A stretch of DNA of 64,000 nucleotides, from contig NZ_JANQBQ010000001.1 of NCBI RefSeq assembly GCF_024723825.1, positions 3,100,001-3,164,000 on the forward strand. The letters run 5' to 3'. The notes beneath the pieces were generated by a model. It was not told the DNA's origin, ran no database searches, and saw only the letters and a program-made list of their open reading frames with translations. Positions 52,544-61,389 of the stretch are shown in pieces; position 1 is the first letter of the stretch, and every line of letters starts with the position of its first letter. The position numbers and the translations under genes are program-made. The stretch comes from Romboutsia lituseburensis (lineage in GTDB: Bacteria > Bacillota > Clostridia > Peptostreptococcales > Peptostreptococcaceae).

Positions 52544-53218
52544 ATGGCTAAAGATTATAGTGTATTTGATATCGTAGGGCCTAATATGATAGGGCCATCT
52601 AGTTCTCATACGGCAGGAGCAGCTAGATTAGGAAAAACTGCTTCTAAAATAGCAGGGAAGCCAGTAAAAGAAGTAAAATTCTTACTTCATGGTTCTTTTG
52701 CAGAGACATATAAAGGTCATGGTACTGATAAAGCATTAGTTGGAGGAATACTAGGATTTGCACCAGATGATGCAAGAATAAAAGATTCTTTCAAATTAGC
52801 TGAAGAAGCTGGAGTTAAATTTGAGTTTATAAAAATAGATTTAGGTGAAAGCGCACATCCTAATACAGTTAAAATGGAAATGGTTTTAGAAGATGGATCA
52901 ACATCAAGTGTTATGGGTGCTTCTATAGGTGGAGGTAACATAAAGCTTACTGAAATGGACGGATTAGCACTAGACTTTAACGGATCAAGAGCTGCTGTAG
53001 TTTTAGAAATAAAAGATATACCAGGTGCAGTATCGTTTGTAACAGGATTACTTGCTCATAACAACAAAAACATAGCAAATATGTCAACTAACAAGCCAGC
53101 TAAGTCTGAGTACACATTTGTTACAATAGAAACTGATGACAAGTTAGATCAAGACATAGTAGAACAATTAAGAAAATTTGAAGTAATAGCTAAGGTTGTA
53201 GTTTTAGACAAATTCTAA
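52544..53218 (+). CDS. sdaAB: L-serine dehydratase, iron-sulfur, beta subunit
   Basis: 224 residues. Begins YSVFDIVGPNMIGPSSSHTAGAARLGKTA, the family signature, and ends with an ACT-like domain (about 150-224: VLEIKDIPGAVSFVTGLLAHNNKNIANMS). With SdaAA it forms the oxygen-sensitive [4Fe-4S] enzyme that converts serine to pyruvate and ammonia, important in amino-acid fermenting clostridia. 21 nt before sdaAA. Confidence 0.97.
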   Translation: MAKDYSVFDIVGPNMIGPSSSHTAGAARLGKTASKIAGKPVKEVKFLLHGSFAETYKGHGTDKALVGGILGFAPDDARIKDSFKLAEEAGVKFEFIKIDLGESAHPNTVKMEMVLEDGSTSSVMGASIGGGNIKLTEMDGLALDFNGSRAAVVLEIKDIPGAVSFVTGLLAHNNKNIANMSTNKPAKSEYTFVTIETDDKLDQDIVEQLRKFEVIAKVVVLDKF

Positions 53219-53239
53219 TGAGTAAGGAGAGACAATAAA

Positions 53240-54118
53240 ATGAAATATAACTTCACAAGCGGAGCGGAATTAATACAAAAATGTAAAGAATTTAATCTTA
53301 AAATACATGAAATATGTGTTGAAAGAGAGGCTGAACTTTCAGGAAAATCTACAGAAGAAGTAAGAGAACAAATGAGAGTTAGTTTAAACATAATGAAAGC
53401 AGCTACAGAAAAAGCTGTAGAAGAAGACATAAAATCTATGGGTGGTCTTATAGGTGGAGAAGCTAAAAAGTTAACTGCATTTAGATCATCTTCAAGAAGT
53501 GTATGCGGAGAATTAATGAATAAAGCTATGGTAGCTGCAATGGGTACTATGGAGGTTAATGCTTCTATGGGTCTAATAGTTGCTGCACCAACTGCAGGTT
53601 CTTGTGGTATACTTCCAGGAGCAGTTGTTACTATAGGTAAAGAATATGGATTCAGTGATGATGAAATGATAGATGCTTTATTTGCAGCTTCTGCAATCGG
53701 TGTTATAATAACTAGAAATGCTACAGTAGCTGGAGCAGAAGGCGGATGTCAAGCTGAAACAGGTGCTGCTGCTGCTATGGCTGCTGCTGGTGTTGTAGAA
53801 ATGATGGGTGGATCAGCTGAGCAAGCTATACACGCTGCATCTCACTGTTTACAAAATGTTATGGGACTTGTATGTGACCCAATAGCAGGACTTGTTGAAG
53901 CTCCTTGTCAAGGTAGAAATGCAATAGGTGTTGCAAATGCTTTAATATCTGCTGAATTATCTTTAGCAGGAATATTAAATATAATACCATTTGATGAGAC
54001 AGTTGCAGCAATGTACAAAGTTGGTAAAACACTTCCAATGGAACTAAGAGAAACTGCATTAGGTGGAGTAGCTGCTACTTGCACAGGGTGCTCATTAACT
54101 AAAAAAATATTTGGATAA
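53240..54118 (+). CDS. sdaAA: L-serine dehydratase, iron-sulfur, alpha subunit
   Basis: 292 residues carrying the catalytic [4Fe-4S] cluster. Conserved Cys-containing segments: TAGSCGILPGAVV, EGGCQAETGAAAAMAAAGVVEMMGG, GLVCDPIAGLVEAPCQGRNAIG and the C-terminal CTGCSLTKKI, whose final Cys-region tail occupies the active site in this family. SD AAGGAGA before ATG 53240. Ends in a strong terminator separating it from the Hsp70 cassette. Confidence 0.97.
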   Translation: MKYNFTSGAELIQKCKEFNLKIHEICVEREAELSGKSTEEVREQMRVSLNIMKAATEKAVEEDIKSMGGLIGGEAKKLTAFRSSSRSVCGELMNKAMVAAMGTMEVNASMGLIVAAPTAGSCGILPGAVVTIGKEYGFSDDEMIDALFAASAIGVIITRNATVAGAEGGCQAETGAAAAMAAAGVVEMMGGSAEQAIHAASHCLQNVMGLVCDPIAGLVEAPCQGRNAIGVANALISAELSLAGILNIIPFDETVAAMYKVGKTLPMELRETALGGVAATCTGCSLTKKIFG

Positions 54119-54134
54119 TTAATTCAAATTTTAG

Positions 54135-54168
54135 AAAGCTGATATGTATATATATATCAGCTTTTTTT
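54135..54168 (+). terminator. Terminator of sdaAB-sdaAA
   Basis: AAAGCTGATAT...ATATCAGCTTTTTTT. Confidence 0.9.
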
Positions 54169-54277
54169 GTATAAGAAAATTACGATTAAATTATAACTGT
54201 TAATCAGTAGTTAGAATATATCTATATGAAAAAACTAAAATGGGTATATTTAAAATTTTATTAAAAAAGAAGGAATT

Positions 54278-54306
54278 TTGACAAAAAAATAGAATTCTAT
54301 TAGATG
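54278..54306 (+). promoter_or_regulatory. Promoter candidate of the Hsp70/beta-CASP cassette
   Basis: TTGACA (54278-54283), exact 17-bp spacer, TAGATG (54301-54306, weak -10). The expected start near 54313 would place ATG 54304 outside the mRNA and supports translation from TTG 54349. Confidence 0.55.
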
Positions 54307-54348
54307 GTGGATATATTGAATAAAATCATAAATGAAGGGAGATTAATA

Positions 54349-55497
54349 TTGAACAATATAGCTATAGGAATAAGAGATGTAATTAGAGAATTCGATATAA
54401 CTAAAAATAAGATCGAATTTACCAATGATTTAAACATATTTTTAAATATATCAGCATTTAATGAATCTACAGGTGAATACTACGATGTTATAAAATCCAA
54501 CTTTAATGATTATATGAAAAAATGGAATATAGATATAAATAATAAATTTTTAATTTTATCTAAATATATAAAATCTAGAAAATTACCATATAAAATAGCA
54601 AAGGATGAAGGATTTGAAATGATAAAAAGTGAAAAGTTTATAATATCAATGCTAGTTGAATTATATGCTATGAATATTATCATGGAAAATGAAAATGTAT
54701 CTAAACAAGAATTAAGTAAATTTATTCAAAGTGAATTAGAATTAAATGATCTAAAAATAGCAGAAAAAGATATTATTTTAAATGATTTAGATTACTATTT
54801 CAAAGAAAAAAAATTAATGAATTTATGTAGAGAAAACATGATGAAGAATGATAAAGAATTAAAAAATGCTCTAGAAAAAACGGTAAAAGAAGTTGAAAGA
54901 AGAAAGAAAGTTAAAATAAATTTAGAAACTAAAATAATAAATAGTGAAATTCAAAGTCGGGAAAACGTAATCCTAAATAATGAATCAATAATACAAGAAA
55001 ACATACAATTAAGACAGGAAATAGAAAAATTAAAAAAAGAAATTGATATTACAAATTCTATTATAAATGAACATATGGATAAAGAAATATGTTTTCAAAA
55101 TGAAATTACTAAGCTTCAAAAGGATAATATAGACTTATTAAATTATGGTAAGATCCAATATGAAAAAGCTTTGGTAGATCTAGTAAAAAATATGAATGAT
55201 GATACTAATGGGAATTTACTAGATAGACTATATTGTTACTGTAAGGGTTCAAAAGAACAAAATTTAATGTTTATAGCAACAAACTTCTTTAATGTTTTTA
55301 GACAAATGGGAATATCTCCTAGAGAAACTATAAAATTAGGATCCAGTGTATCTATAGAAGAGTATTCTTTTTATAATTATAGGTTAAATAAGGATATTTC
55401 TGATATAAAGTTATGTGAAGGAAATGTCATATATCCATCATGGTTTTATAATAGCACAGAGATTTTAAAACCATATGTAAATGTAAGGGGGGAGTAG
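54349..55497 (+). CDS. Coiled-coil protein with GrpE-like C-terminal domain (cassette gene 1)
   Basis: About 382 residues. N-terminal helical domain (about 1-165) without recognised motif, long coiled coil (about 170-260, NALEKTVKEVERRKKVKINLE, IIQENIQLRQEIEKLKKEI), then a C-terminal part (FFNVFRQMGISPRETIKLGSS ... VIYPSWFYNSTEILKPYVNVRGE) resembling the beta domain of the nucleotide exchange factor GrpE. With an Hsp70 gene 3 nt downstream, a dedicated exchange factor/adaptor is the likely role (inference). TTG 54349 is preceded at 7 nt by AAGGGAG (54335-54341); the ATG at 54304 has no SD and lies in the -10. Confidence 0.75.
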   Translation: MNNIAIGIRDVIREFDITKNKIEFTNDLNIFLNISAFNESTGEYYDVIKSNFNDYMKKWNIDINNKFLILSKYIKSRKLPYKIAKDEGFEMIKSEKFIISMLVELYAMNIIMENENVSKQELSKFIQSELELNDLKIAEKDIILNDLDYYFKEKKLMNLCRENMMKNDKELKNALEKTVKEVERRKKVKINLETKIINSEIQSRENVILNNESIIQENIQLRQEIEKLKKEIDITNSIINEHMDKEICFQNEITKLQKDNIDLLNYGKIQYEKALVDLVKNMNDDTNGNLLDRLYCYCKGSKEQNLMFIATNFFNVFRQMGISPRETIKLGSSVSIEEYSFYNYRLNKDISDIKLCEGNVIYPSWFYNSTEILKPYVNVRGE

Positions 55498-55500
55498 TTT

Positions 55501-57189
55501 ATGGAAATTAATACGTCGAATGAAACTTATTTTGGTATTGATTTAGGAACAACAAATACTGTTGTATCGAAAGGAAATGTATTGTTTAATGGATTAATAC
55601 AGTCTCAGATAATTCAAATTATGCAAGTTGATGAAAATAAATGTCCTACGACTGAGTTTATATTGCCATCGGTACTATATGTAGATGAAAATGGAAAAGA
55701 ATATGTAGGTAAGATTGCCAAAAATATAAAATCGCAAGCTTCAAAGAAAGTATTGTATAATACAAAACGATATATAGGTAGTAACAAAACATGGTTATTA
55801 GGTAATTCAGAGTATACAGCTAAAGAAGTAGCTAAACAGATGCTTAAAACTTGTAGAGATTCTATGAAAAGATATAATCAAGGAAAGGAAGTAGAAAATG
55901 TAACTATAACAGTTCCTGCATCTTTTAACACTGATCAAATAAAAGATACAAAAGATGCTGCACTAGAAGTCGGTTTTAAAATTGTAAATCTTATACCGGA
56001 GCCAACATCAGCTCTTATCGATTTTATAAATGAACAATCTAATTTAATAGAAAATCAGAGGCAAGTAAATCTTTCTAAGCCAACAAGAATATTAGTTTTT
56101 GATTTAGGTGGAGGAACATGCGACATAGCTATAGTTGATGTAACTCAAGAAGGAAGAAAAGTTGAATTTACTGAAGTTGCAATAGGTAGATATGATGAAT
56201 TAGGTGGTATCGATTTTGACAATAAAGTAGCGCTAATTAAATTAAATGAATTTTTAAATTTATATAATTTAGATTATCATTTATTAAATAAAGAAGATAG
56301 AGAGCGTATGGTTAGACATTTAAGAATATTTGCTGAAAAAGCTAAAGAAAGAATATCTTCAGATTTAGAAATGAATTGTTATTTTGGAGAAAGTTTTGAC
56401 CACTATATAATGAATTTTTATGGAGAAGATCCAGTTCAATTTTGCATAAATAAAGAAGAATATGATGAATGCATAGAAGAGTTTTTTATAAAATCTAAAT
56501 ATAGTAATAAAAGATCAGATGAAGAAAATAAAAAAAATATAGTTGATCCGATTCTAAATACCTTAAGAGATTATAATATAAGTAAAGAGAGTATTGATTA
56601 TTTATTTTTAACAGGTGGAATGACTAAATACCAAGTAATCAAGGATAAAATAAGAAATATTTTAGAATTAAAAGATGATCAAGTCATTAATTCTACAGAT
56701 CCTTTAAGTTCAGTTGCAAAAGGGGCAGCTATATATGATTATTATGAAACTATAATAAATAGAGTACAAAGATATCCAATTGAAAATGAATATAATGAAG
56801 AGGTAAGTATAACAGAAGAGAAAAAATTTGAATTAACTAGGGTCTTAGCTGAGGCTATAATGATTGATGTAAAAGAAGGTTTACCAGTTGTAATCATTAA
56901 CTCAAATCAGGAAGTACCTTATGAAGGCAAGTTAAAGGGAGCATTAAAAACAACAAGTCCATCTGGGGTAGAGATTAATCTTTATGCTGGTATAGATCAG
57001 TACGATTCTAAGATGAGAATTCAAAGAAAATATAAAGCATATTTTAAAACACCTAAAAAACCAGGAACTCCAATTGATATAGATTTTTCTATAGATAAAG
57101 ATAAATATTTAAGACTGTCTGTAGATGTAGATGGTGAAAAGATAGAGCTAAAGCAAGAAGTAGATTTAAAAGAAAAGGATGCAATGTAA
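55501..57189 (+). CDS. Hsp70-family chaperone lacking the helical lid (cassette gene 2)
   Basis: 562 residues. The actin-type ATPase domain is complete: FGIDLGTTNTVVSKG (about 11-25), VTVPASF-like ITVPASFNTDQIKDTKDAA, DLGGGTCDIAIVDV (201-214) and LTGGMTKYQVI (370-380). A hydrophobic linker (about 450-462, IMIDVKEGLPVVI) and a beta-sandwich substrate-binding region follow, but the protein ends at DLKEKDAM without the alpha-helical lid or a DnaK tail. It differs from housekeeping DnaK (no hrcA/grpE/dnaJ nearby). SD GGGGGGAG before ATG 55501. It probably works with gene 1 as exchange factor. Confidence 0.9.
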   Translation: MEINTSNETYFGIDLGTTNTVVSKGNVLFNGLIQSQIIQIMQVDENKCPTTEFILPSVLYVDENGKEYVGKIAKNIKSQASKKVLYNTKRYIGSNKTWLLGNSEYTAKEVAKQMLKTCRDSMKRYNQGKEVENVTITVPASFNTDQIKDTKDAALEVGFKIVNLIPEPTSALIDFINEQSNLIENQRQVNLSKPTRILVFDLGGGTCDIAIVDVTQEGRKVEFTEVAIGRYDELGGIDFDNKVALIKLNEFLNLYNLDYHLLNKEDRERMVRHLRIFAEKAKERISSDLEMNCYFGESFDHYIMNFYGEDPVQFCINKEEYDECIEEFFIKSKYSNKRSDEENKKNIVDPILNTLRDYNISKESIDYLFLTGGMTKYQVIKDKIRNILELKDDQVINSTDPLSSVAKGAAIYDYYETIINRVQRYPIENEYNEEVSITEEKKFELTRVLAEAIMIDVKEGLPVVIINSNQEVPYEGKLKGALKTTSPSGVEINLYAGIDQYDSKMRIQRKYKAYFKTPKKPGTPIDIDFSIDKDKYLRLSVDVDGEKIELKQEVDLKEKDAM

Positions 57190-57202
57190 AGGGGGGATTT
57201 TT

Positions 57203-58813
57203 GTGATATTAAAAAGCTTAGAAGATCTAGAAAACTATAAAAATAGTATAAGTATCCCAAAATCTTTCATTAGTTTAAAGGATATAAATGAAGTACAGAT
57301 GAGTGGTGGAGAAAGTACAAATACATGTAATAATAAATTATTTTACTGGAATTTTGAATCATATCATATAGAAGGATTAGTTAAGATGTATGAAAAATTA
57401 AATATAGGAAATATAAATAATGGAAAGCTACATGAATTAGAATTAGATTTAAAGTATATTGCACAAGAAATGACAAATGAAAAGACATGTCCAATTGAAG
57501 CTATTTTATATACTTCTAAAGTAATTAATAGTCTAATAGTAACAAATAACTCATTAATAGAAACTATAGGTACTGTTATATCAGATATATATAAGAAAAA
57601 TATATGCCAAGAATATAAAGATACTATTATGTTTATATTGGAAGAATGGTCATGGGATTATCAAATTATGATACTTATAAATGCTTGTGGAAAAATAAAA
57701 GATACAGATTTACTTAAAATTGTATATGATAGGCATACAAAAGGAGATACAAGGCTACAAGCATTAAAGGCATTTATGAGTGATAATAATGAAATTTGTA
57801 TGGATTATTCATTGAAGTTAATAAGTTTAACTCAAGAAGCTGATAATACTGAGGTTCAAATGGCTAAATACTTTATACATAATTTTACAAAATCATTTGG
57901 AAAAGATTCGATAAAAAAAGCTGAAGAATATTTAGAAATGCCTAATATAAATAAACAAGCAAGAAAAATAATAAGTAGAATTATACCAAGCTGTAAAACT
58001 AATGAAAATGTTACACTAGATACAATGATTAAGAAAGCTAAAAATTGGGATGTAGATAAAGACTTTGAAAGTTGTTTTTTATCATGGATGAACAATAATG
58101 CTACAAGAAAAAATGCATTTTTAGCAATAAGATATTCGAATTCACCAAGAGTAGAAGAAATTATAGTTGACATTTTAAGTAAATATAACTGTAATTCTAT
58201 AGAAATTGGTACAGCGTTGGTAACATTAGCACAATGGGCTTCTAGAAAAGGAGCAAGTAAACAAGTATTAGATTTAATAGAACAAAACAAATATGATACA
58301 ACTAAAAAAGTTTATTGCCATGCGGCTATGTGTAGCCTTGGAAAAGAAGAGGATTCTATTGATTTAGTAAAAGAATTTTTAGAAGAAAATTATTATGATA
58401 GTCGTCAAATATTTTCTATGATAAGAGATTGTGCATATAAAAGTAGTCAATTATTAAGATACTCAATAAAATCAGTATACGATGAATATTTAAGCAGTGA
58501 TGATGAAGAAAAAGTTATAAAAGCTATAAATGGTGCTTATGAACTATGTGACAAGCCAAAATTTAATTTCAAAAATATAACATTAAATATGATAAAAGAC
58601 TATATAGGAATAAATAAAAAAACATATAAAAAATTTTCTGATGAAGTTTATACATCACTTTTAAATTTAGTTGAAAGATTGCTTAATGATAAAAATAAAG
58701 ATGAATTTATAGATATACTATTTTTTATTATAGAAAATGAAGAGTGCAATAAAAGACTTAAATTTAAAGCGATTTCTATGTTAAAAAGATTAAGTGTAGA
58801 TCCGCCGAAATAG
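57203..58813 (+). CDS. Large alpha-helical repeat (HEAT/ARM-like) protein (cassette gene 3)
   Basis: About 536 residues, almost entirely predicted helix. It contains repeated paired-helix units, e.g. DTRLQALKAFMSDNNEICMD, SIEIGTALVTLAQWASRKGA and a run near 400-430 (VYCHAAMCSLGKEEDSIDLV), which look like HEAT/ARM solenoid repeats. No catalytic motif is visible; a scaffold or substrate-recognition role is inferred. GTG 57203 follows GGGGGG at normal spacing and is preferred over ATG 57179, which overlaps the hsp70 gene and has no SD. 13 nt after hsp70, 2 nt before gene 4. Confidence 0.75.
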   Translation: MILKSLEDLENYKNSISIPKSFISLKDINEVQMSGGESTNTCNNKLFYWNFESYHIEGLVKMYEKLNIGNINNGKLHELELDLKYIAQEMTNEKTCPIEAILYTSKVINSLIVTNNSLIETIGTVISDIYKKNICQEYKDTIMFILEEWSWDYQIMILINACGKIKDTDLLKIVYDRHTKGDTRLQALKAFMSDNNEICMDYSLKLISLTQEADNTEVQMAKYFIHNFTKSFGKDSIKKAEEYLEMPNINKQARKIISRIIPSCKTNENVTLDTMIKKAKNWDVDKDFESCFLSWMNNNATRKNAFLAIRYSNSPRVEEIIVDILSKYNCNSIEIGTALVTLAQWASRKGASKQVLDLIEQNKYDTTKKVYCHAAMCSLGKEEDSIDLVKEFLEENYYDSRQIFSMIRDCAYKSSQLLRYSIKSVYDEYLSSDDEEKVIKAINGAYELCDKPKFNFKNITLNMIKDYIGINKKTYKKFSDEVYTSLLNLVERLLNDKNKDEFIDILFFIIENEECNKRLKFKAISMLKRLSVDPPK

Positions 58814-58815
58814 TT

Positions 58816-60774
58816 ATGTATAAATATAAAGATATTATACTGACAGAATCTAACGTTGAAAAAATAGAGCAAGATATATACTATACATTAGAAAATTATA
58901 ATATAGCAGAGATAAAAAATTTAAAAGAAATAGATTGTTTTGTTGAAAATGTATTATATATACAAAAAGGCAAAAATGATTTTTTAGAAGTTTTATCTTA
59001 TATAAAATATAATTTAGGTGAGTATTTATTGGCATTTCAATATGGATTACAAAGTTTTAATTTTAATCAAAATAGCACAGGGATAATATATGCTACATTA
59101 TCCCTTTTAAATTTAGGATTATATAGTCAAGCACACTTTACTTTTATAAACAATAAAGAAAAAATAATAGATATCATAAACTCAAACAAATCACAACCAG
59201 ATGATATTATAAATATATTGATATACTTTGGAGTAGATATAACTTTAATCGATGACATTCAAAGTAATATAGAAAATTTAAAAGATAAGAGAAAAAAATA
59301 TTTATATATTTTAATAAATTTAATTAGAGATAGAAAAAAAGATATTTTTAATGATGGAAAAAATAATATACAAGAACGACATTTAAAATCATATAGAAAT
59401 GAGATGCTAGATATATCAAATATTTTACTAGAACTAAATTTACCTACTTTATCTGATTTATGTAGTTTGATTTTAGAATTTAAAGAAGATGAAATAGACT
59501 TTTATAAAATGTTACCTTGTGATAATCTTGAAACATACATAGGCAAGGTATTACTAGAATCTATAGATATTAAAGAGAGTGAAATTAGATATATACCAAA
59601 AAACATATCTAAATATGATTTTAAGGATGATAATGTTGAAATAGTTAGCTATAAATCAAAATCATTAGTTAGTATGCATTTGTTAAGAATTAATGATGAA
59701 TATCTAATAATTGATTGTGGAGCTCACATTAATAATTTGAAATTAGAAAAAATAAATATCGAAAACTTTATAAATGAAAATGAAATTCCTAGAGAAAAGA
59801 TTAAGTCAATTATAATTAGTCATGCACATTTAGATCATTATGGTAGTTTGGATGTTGTTCAAGAATATGTAGATGAAATATATATGACTAAAGACACTTA
59901 TAACATAATAAATATCGTAGCAAAAACAATAAATATAGATGAAAGTAAGGTTAAAATAAAAAAAGATTATGATATATTTAAAATTGGAAATTTAAATATT
60001 AAATTTTTCCCTACGAATCATATAAAAGGATCTATAGGGGTTTGTGTAGAGTTTAATAATAAAAAAATTGTTTACACAGGTGATTTTTCATTTAATAGAC
60101 AATGTACTACTCAATATATAGATCAAAATAATTTTTATGAGTTTAAAGATGCAGATTACTTAATTATGGAGACTACTTGCGGATACAAAGATATAGATCT
60201 TCCATATATATACAATAAAAAACTATTTACGTATTTTGTAGACTTATCAATAAAAAATAATAAGAAGGTAATTGTTCCATCATTTTCAGTAGGAATAGCA
60301 CAAGAATATTATGAGTTAATTAATAACAGTACAATAAAAGCTAATGTACTTGTAGATGGATCAGCAACAAAGGTTAATGAATATTATAATAAAGTAAAAA
60401 ATAATGTAATTGCAAATAATCAACTAAATTATAATAAAAGAAAAAGCATAGAGGAAAAGTATTATGAAAATGATATTATAATAGTAAGTTCAGGCCTAAT
60501 TAATGATATTAGTTTAGCAGAAAAGTATTTTAATCTAGCATTAAATGATAAAAATATGGTAACAATCTTAAAATGTAAGACTATAGGCAAGAATTTATTA
60601 GAGCGTAAGCTAAATGCTTATGATTCTATATCTATAAATCTTGTTGATATTACCTTATCATCTCATGCAAATTATGAAGATTTATTAAAAACGATAAATA
60701 TGATAAAACCTGAAAACTTAATAATGGTTCATGGTAAAGGAATAAAATTGTATGATGATTTATATAATGTTTAA
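58816..60774 (+). CDS. TPR-like / metallo-beta-lactamase beta-CASP predicted ribonuclease (cassette gene 4)
   Basis: 652 residues. The N-terminal ~260 residues are helical with TPR-like pairs (GEYLLAFQYGLQSFNFNQNSTG...). From about 285 a full MBL/beta-CASP nuclease follows: HAHLDH (336-341), NHIKGSIG (His 402), YTGDFSF (Asp 423), METTCG (Glu 452), PSFSVGIAQEYYELI, IIIVSSG, LKCKTIGKNLL, SSHANYEDLL (His 617) and MVHGKG (His 639). These match the motifs of RNase J/CPSF-type RNA nucleases, including the residues for two Zn ions, so catalysis is predicted. It lacks the RNase J C-terminal domain. ATG 58816 is 2 nt after gene 3's stop; no strong SD, so likely coupled. Confidence 0.88.
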   Translation: MYKYKDIILTESNVEKIEQDIYYTLENYNIAEIKNLKEIDCFVENVLYIQKGKNDFLEVLSYIKYNLGEYLLAFQYGLQSFNFNQNSTGIIYATLSLLNLGLYSQAHFTFINNKEKIIDIINSNKSQPDDIINILIYFGVDITLIDDIQSNIENLKDKRKKYLYILINLIRDRKKDIFNDGKNNIQERHLKSYRNEMLDISNILLELNLPTLSDLCSLILEFKEDEIDFYKMLPCDNLETYIGKVLLESIDIKESEIRYIPKNISKYDFKDDNVEIVSYKSKSLVSMHLLRINDEYLIIDCGAHINNLKLEKINIENFINENEIPREKIKSIIISHAHLDHYGSLDVVQEYVDEIYMTKDTYNIINIVAKTINIDESKVKIKKDYDIFKIGNLNIKFFPTNHIKGSIGVCVEFNNKKIVYTGDFSFNRQCTTQYIDQNNFYEFKDADYLIMETTCGYKDIDLPYIYNKKLFTYFVDLSIKNNKKVIVPSFSVGIAQEYYELINNSTIKANVLVDGSATKVNEYYNKVKNNVIANNQLNYNKRKSIEEKYYENDIIIVSSGLINDISLAEKYFNLALNDKNMVTILKCKTIGKNLLERKLNAYDSISINLVDITLSSHANYEDLLKTINMIKPENLIMVHGKGIKLYDDLYNV

Positions 60775-60800
60775 ATAATAAAAATAAGAGGGTTGATGCT

Positions 60801-61358
60801 ATGCTTAATTGGGAATGGACGTTTGCAGATGATTTTGAAAATAGTGAGAAATGGAATGATGCAAGAATATACATGTATAAACAATGGAGTATAGAGAAGT
60901 ATAATATAAAAAAGCTATTAAGAACAAGTTTTTTATGTTGGGCTATATCTATAGATCAGGGAGATTTAGTCGACAATAAAGATATTGATAAAGATGAATT
61001 TAAAAAAATACTAGATGAATTATTTGACTTTGGACTTAAGTTTTTTAGAAACGAACCTGACTTTTTATGGGTATATGGATATATGATGACGTTAACTCCT
61101 ATATTATTTGGTGATGAAAATTTATTTGAACAAGTCGGAAAACAATGGAAGTATGAAGCGTATATAAAGTCTAACAATAATGATATAATAAAGTGTATAT
61201 TTTTAGAAGGTTTAGATGATGAAAGTAAAAACAAATTAGGTTATAAGCAACTTTGTAGAGAGTTAATTCCAACTATAGAAAATATATTTAAAGGAAATGG
61301 ATATATGCAAAAATATTTTAGAAGTTTATTATTAATAGATATTTTAGCTAAAAGTTAA
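60801..61358 (+). CDS. 185-residue protein of unknown function (cassette gene 5)
   Basis: An acidic, aromatic-rich helical protein (MLNWEWTFADDFENSEKWNDA...; FRNEPDFLWVYGYMMTLTPILFG). No signal peptide, TM or known motif. The N-terminal W-rich segment and helix content resemble small immunity-like or adaptor proteins, but that is only an impression. SD AGAGGG 8 nt before ATG 60801. It is 26 nt after the beta-CASP gene and ends at a strong terminator, so it closes the operon. Confidence 0.65.
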   Translation: MLNWEWTFADDFENSEKWNDARIYMYKQWSIEKYNIKKLLRTSFLCWAISIDQGDLVDNKDIDKDEFKKILDELFDFGLKFFRNEPDFLWVYGYMMTLTPILFGDENLFEQVGKQWKYEAYIKSNNNDIIKCIFLEGLDDESKNKLGYKQLCRELIPTIENIFKGNGYMQKYFRSLLLIDILAKS

Positions 61359-61389
61359 AAAAGTAGCAATTAAAATTGCTACTTTTTTT
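61357..61389. terminator. Bidirectional terminator (cassette / dacF)
   Basis: AAAAAAGTAGCAATT-AA-AATTGCTACTTTTTTT, serving the convergent genes; dacF's stop lies at its right edge. Confidence 0.93.

Noticed and set aside
54304-54348. ATG 54304 as the start of cassette gene 1
   Set aside because: No SD, and it falls in the predicted -10; TTG 54349 has AAGGGAG at proper spacing.
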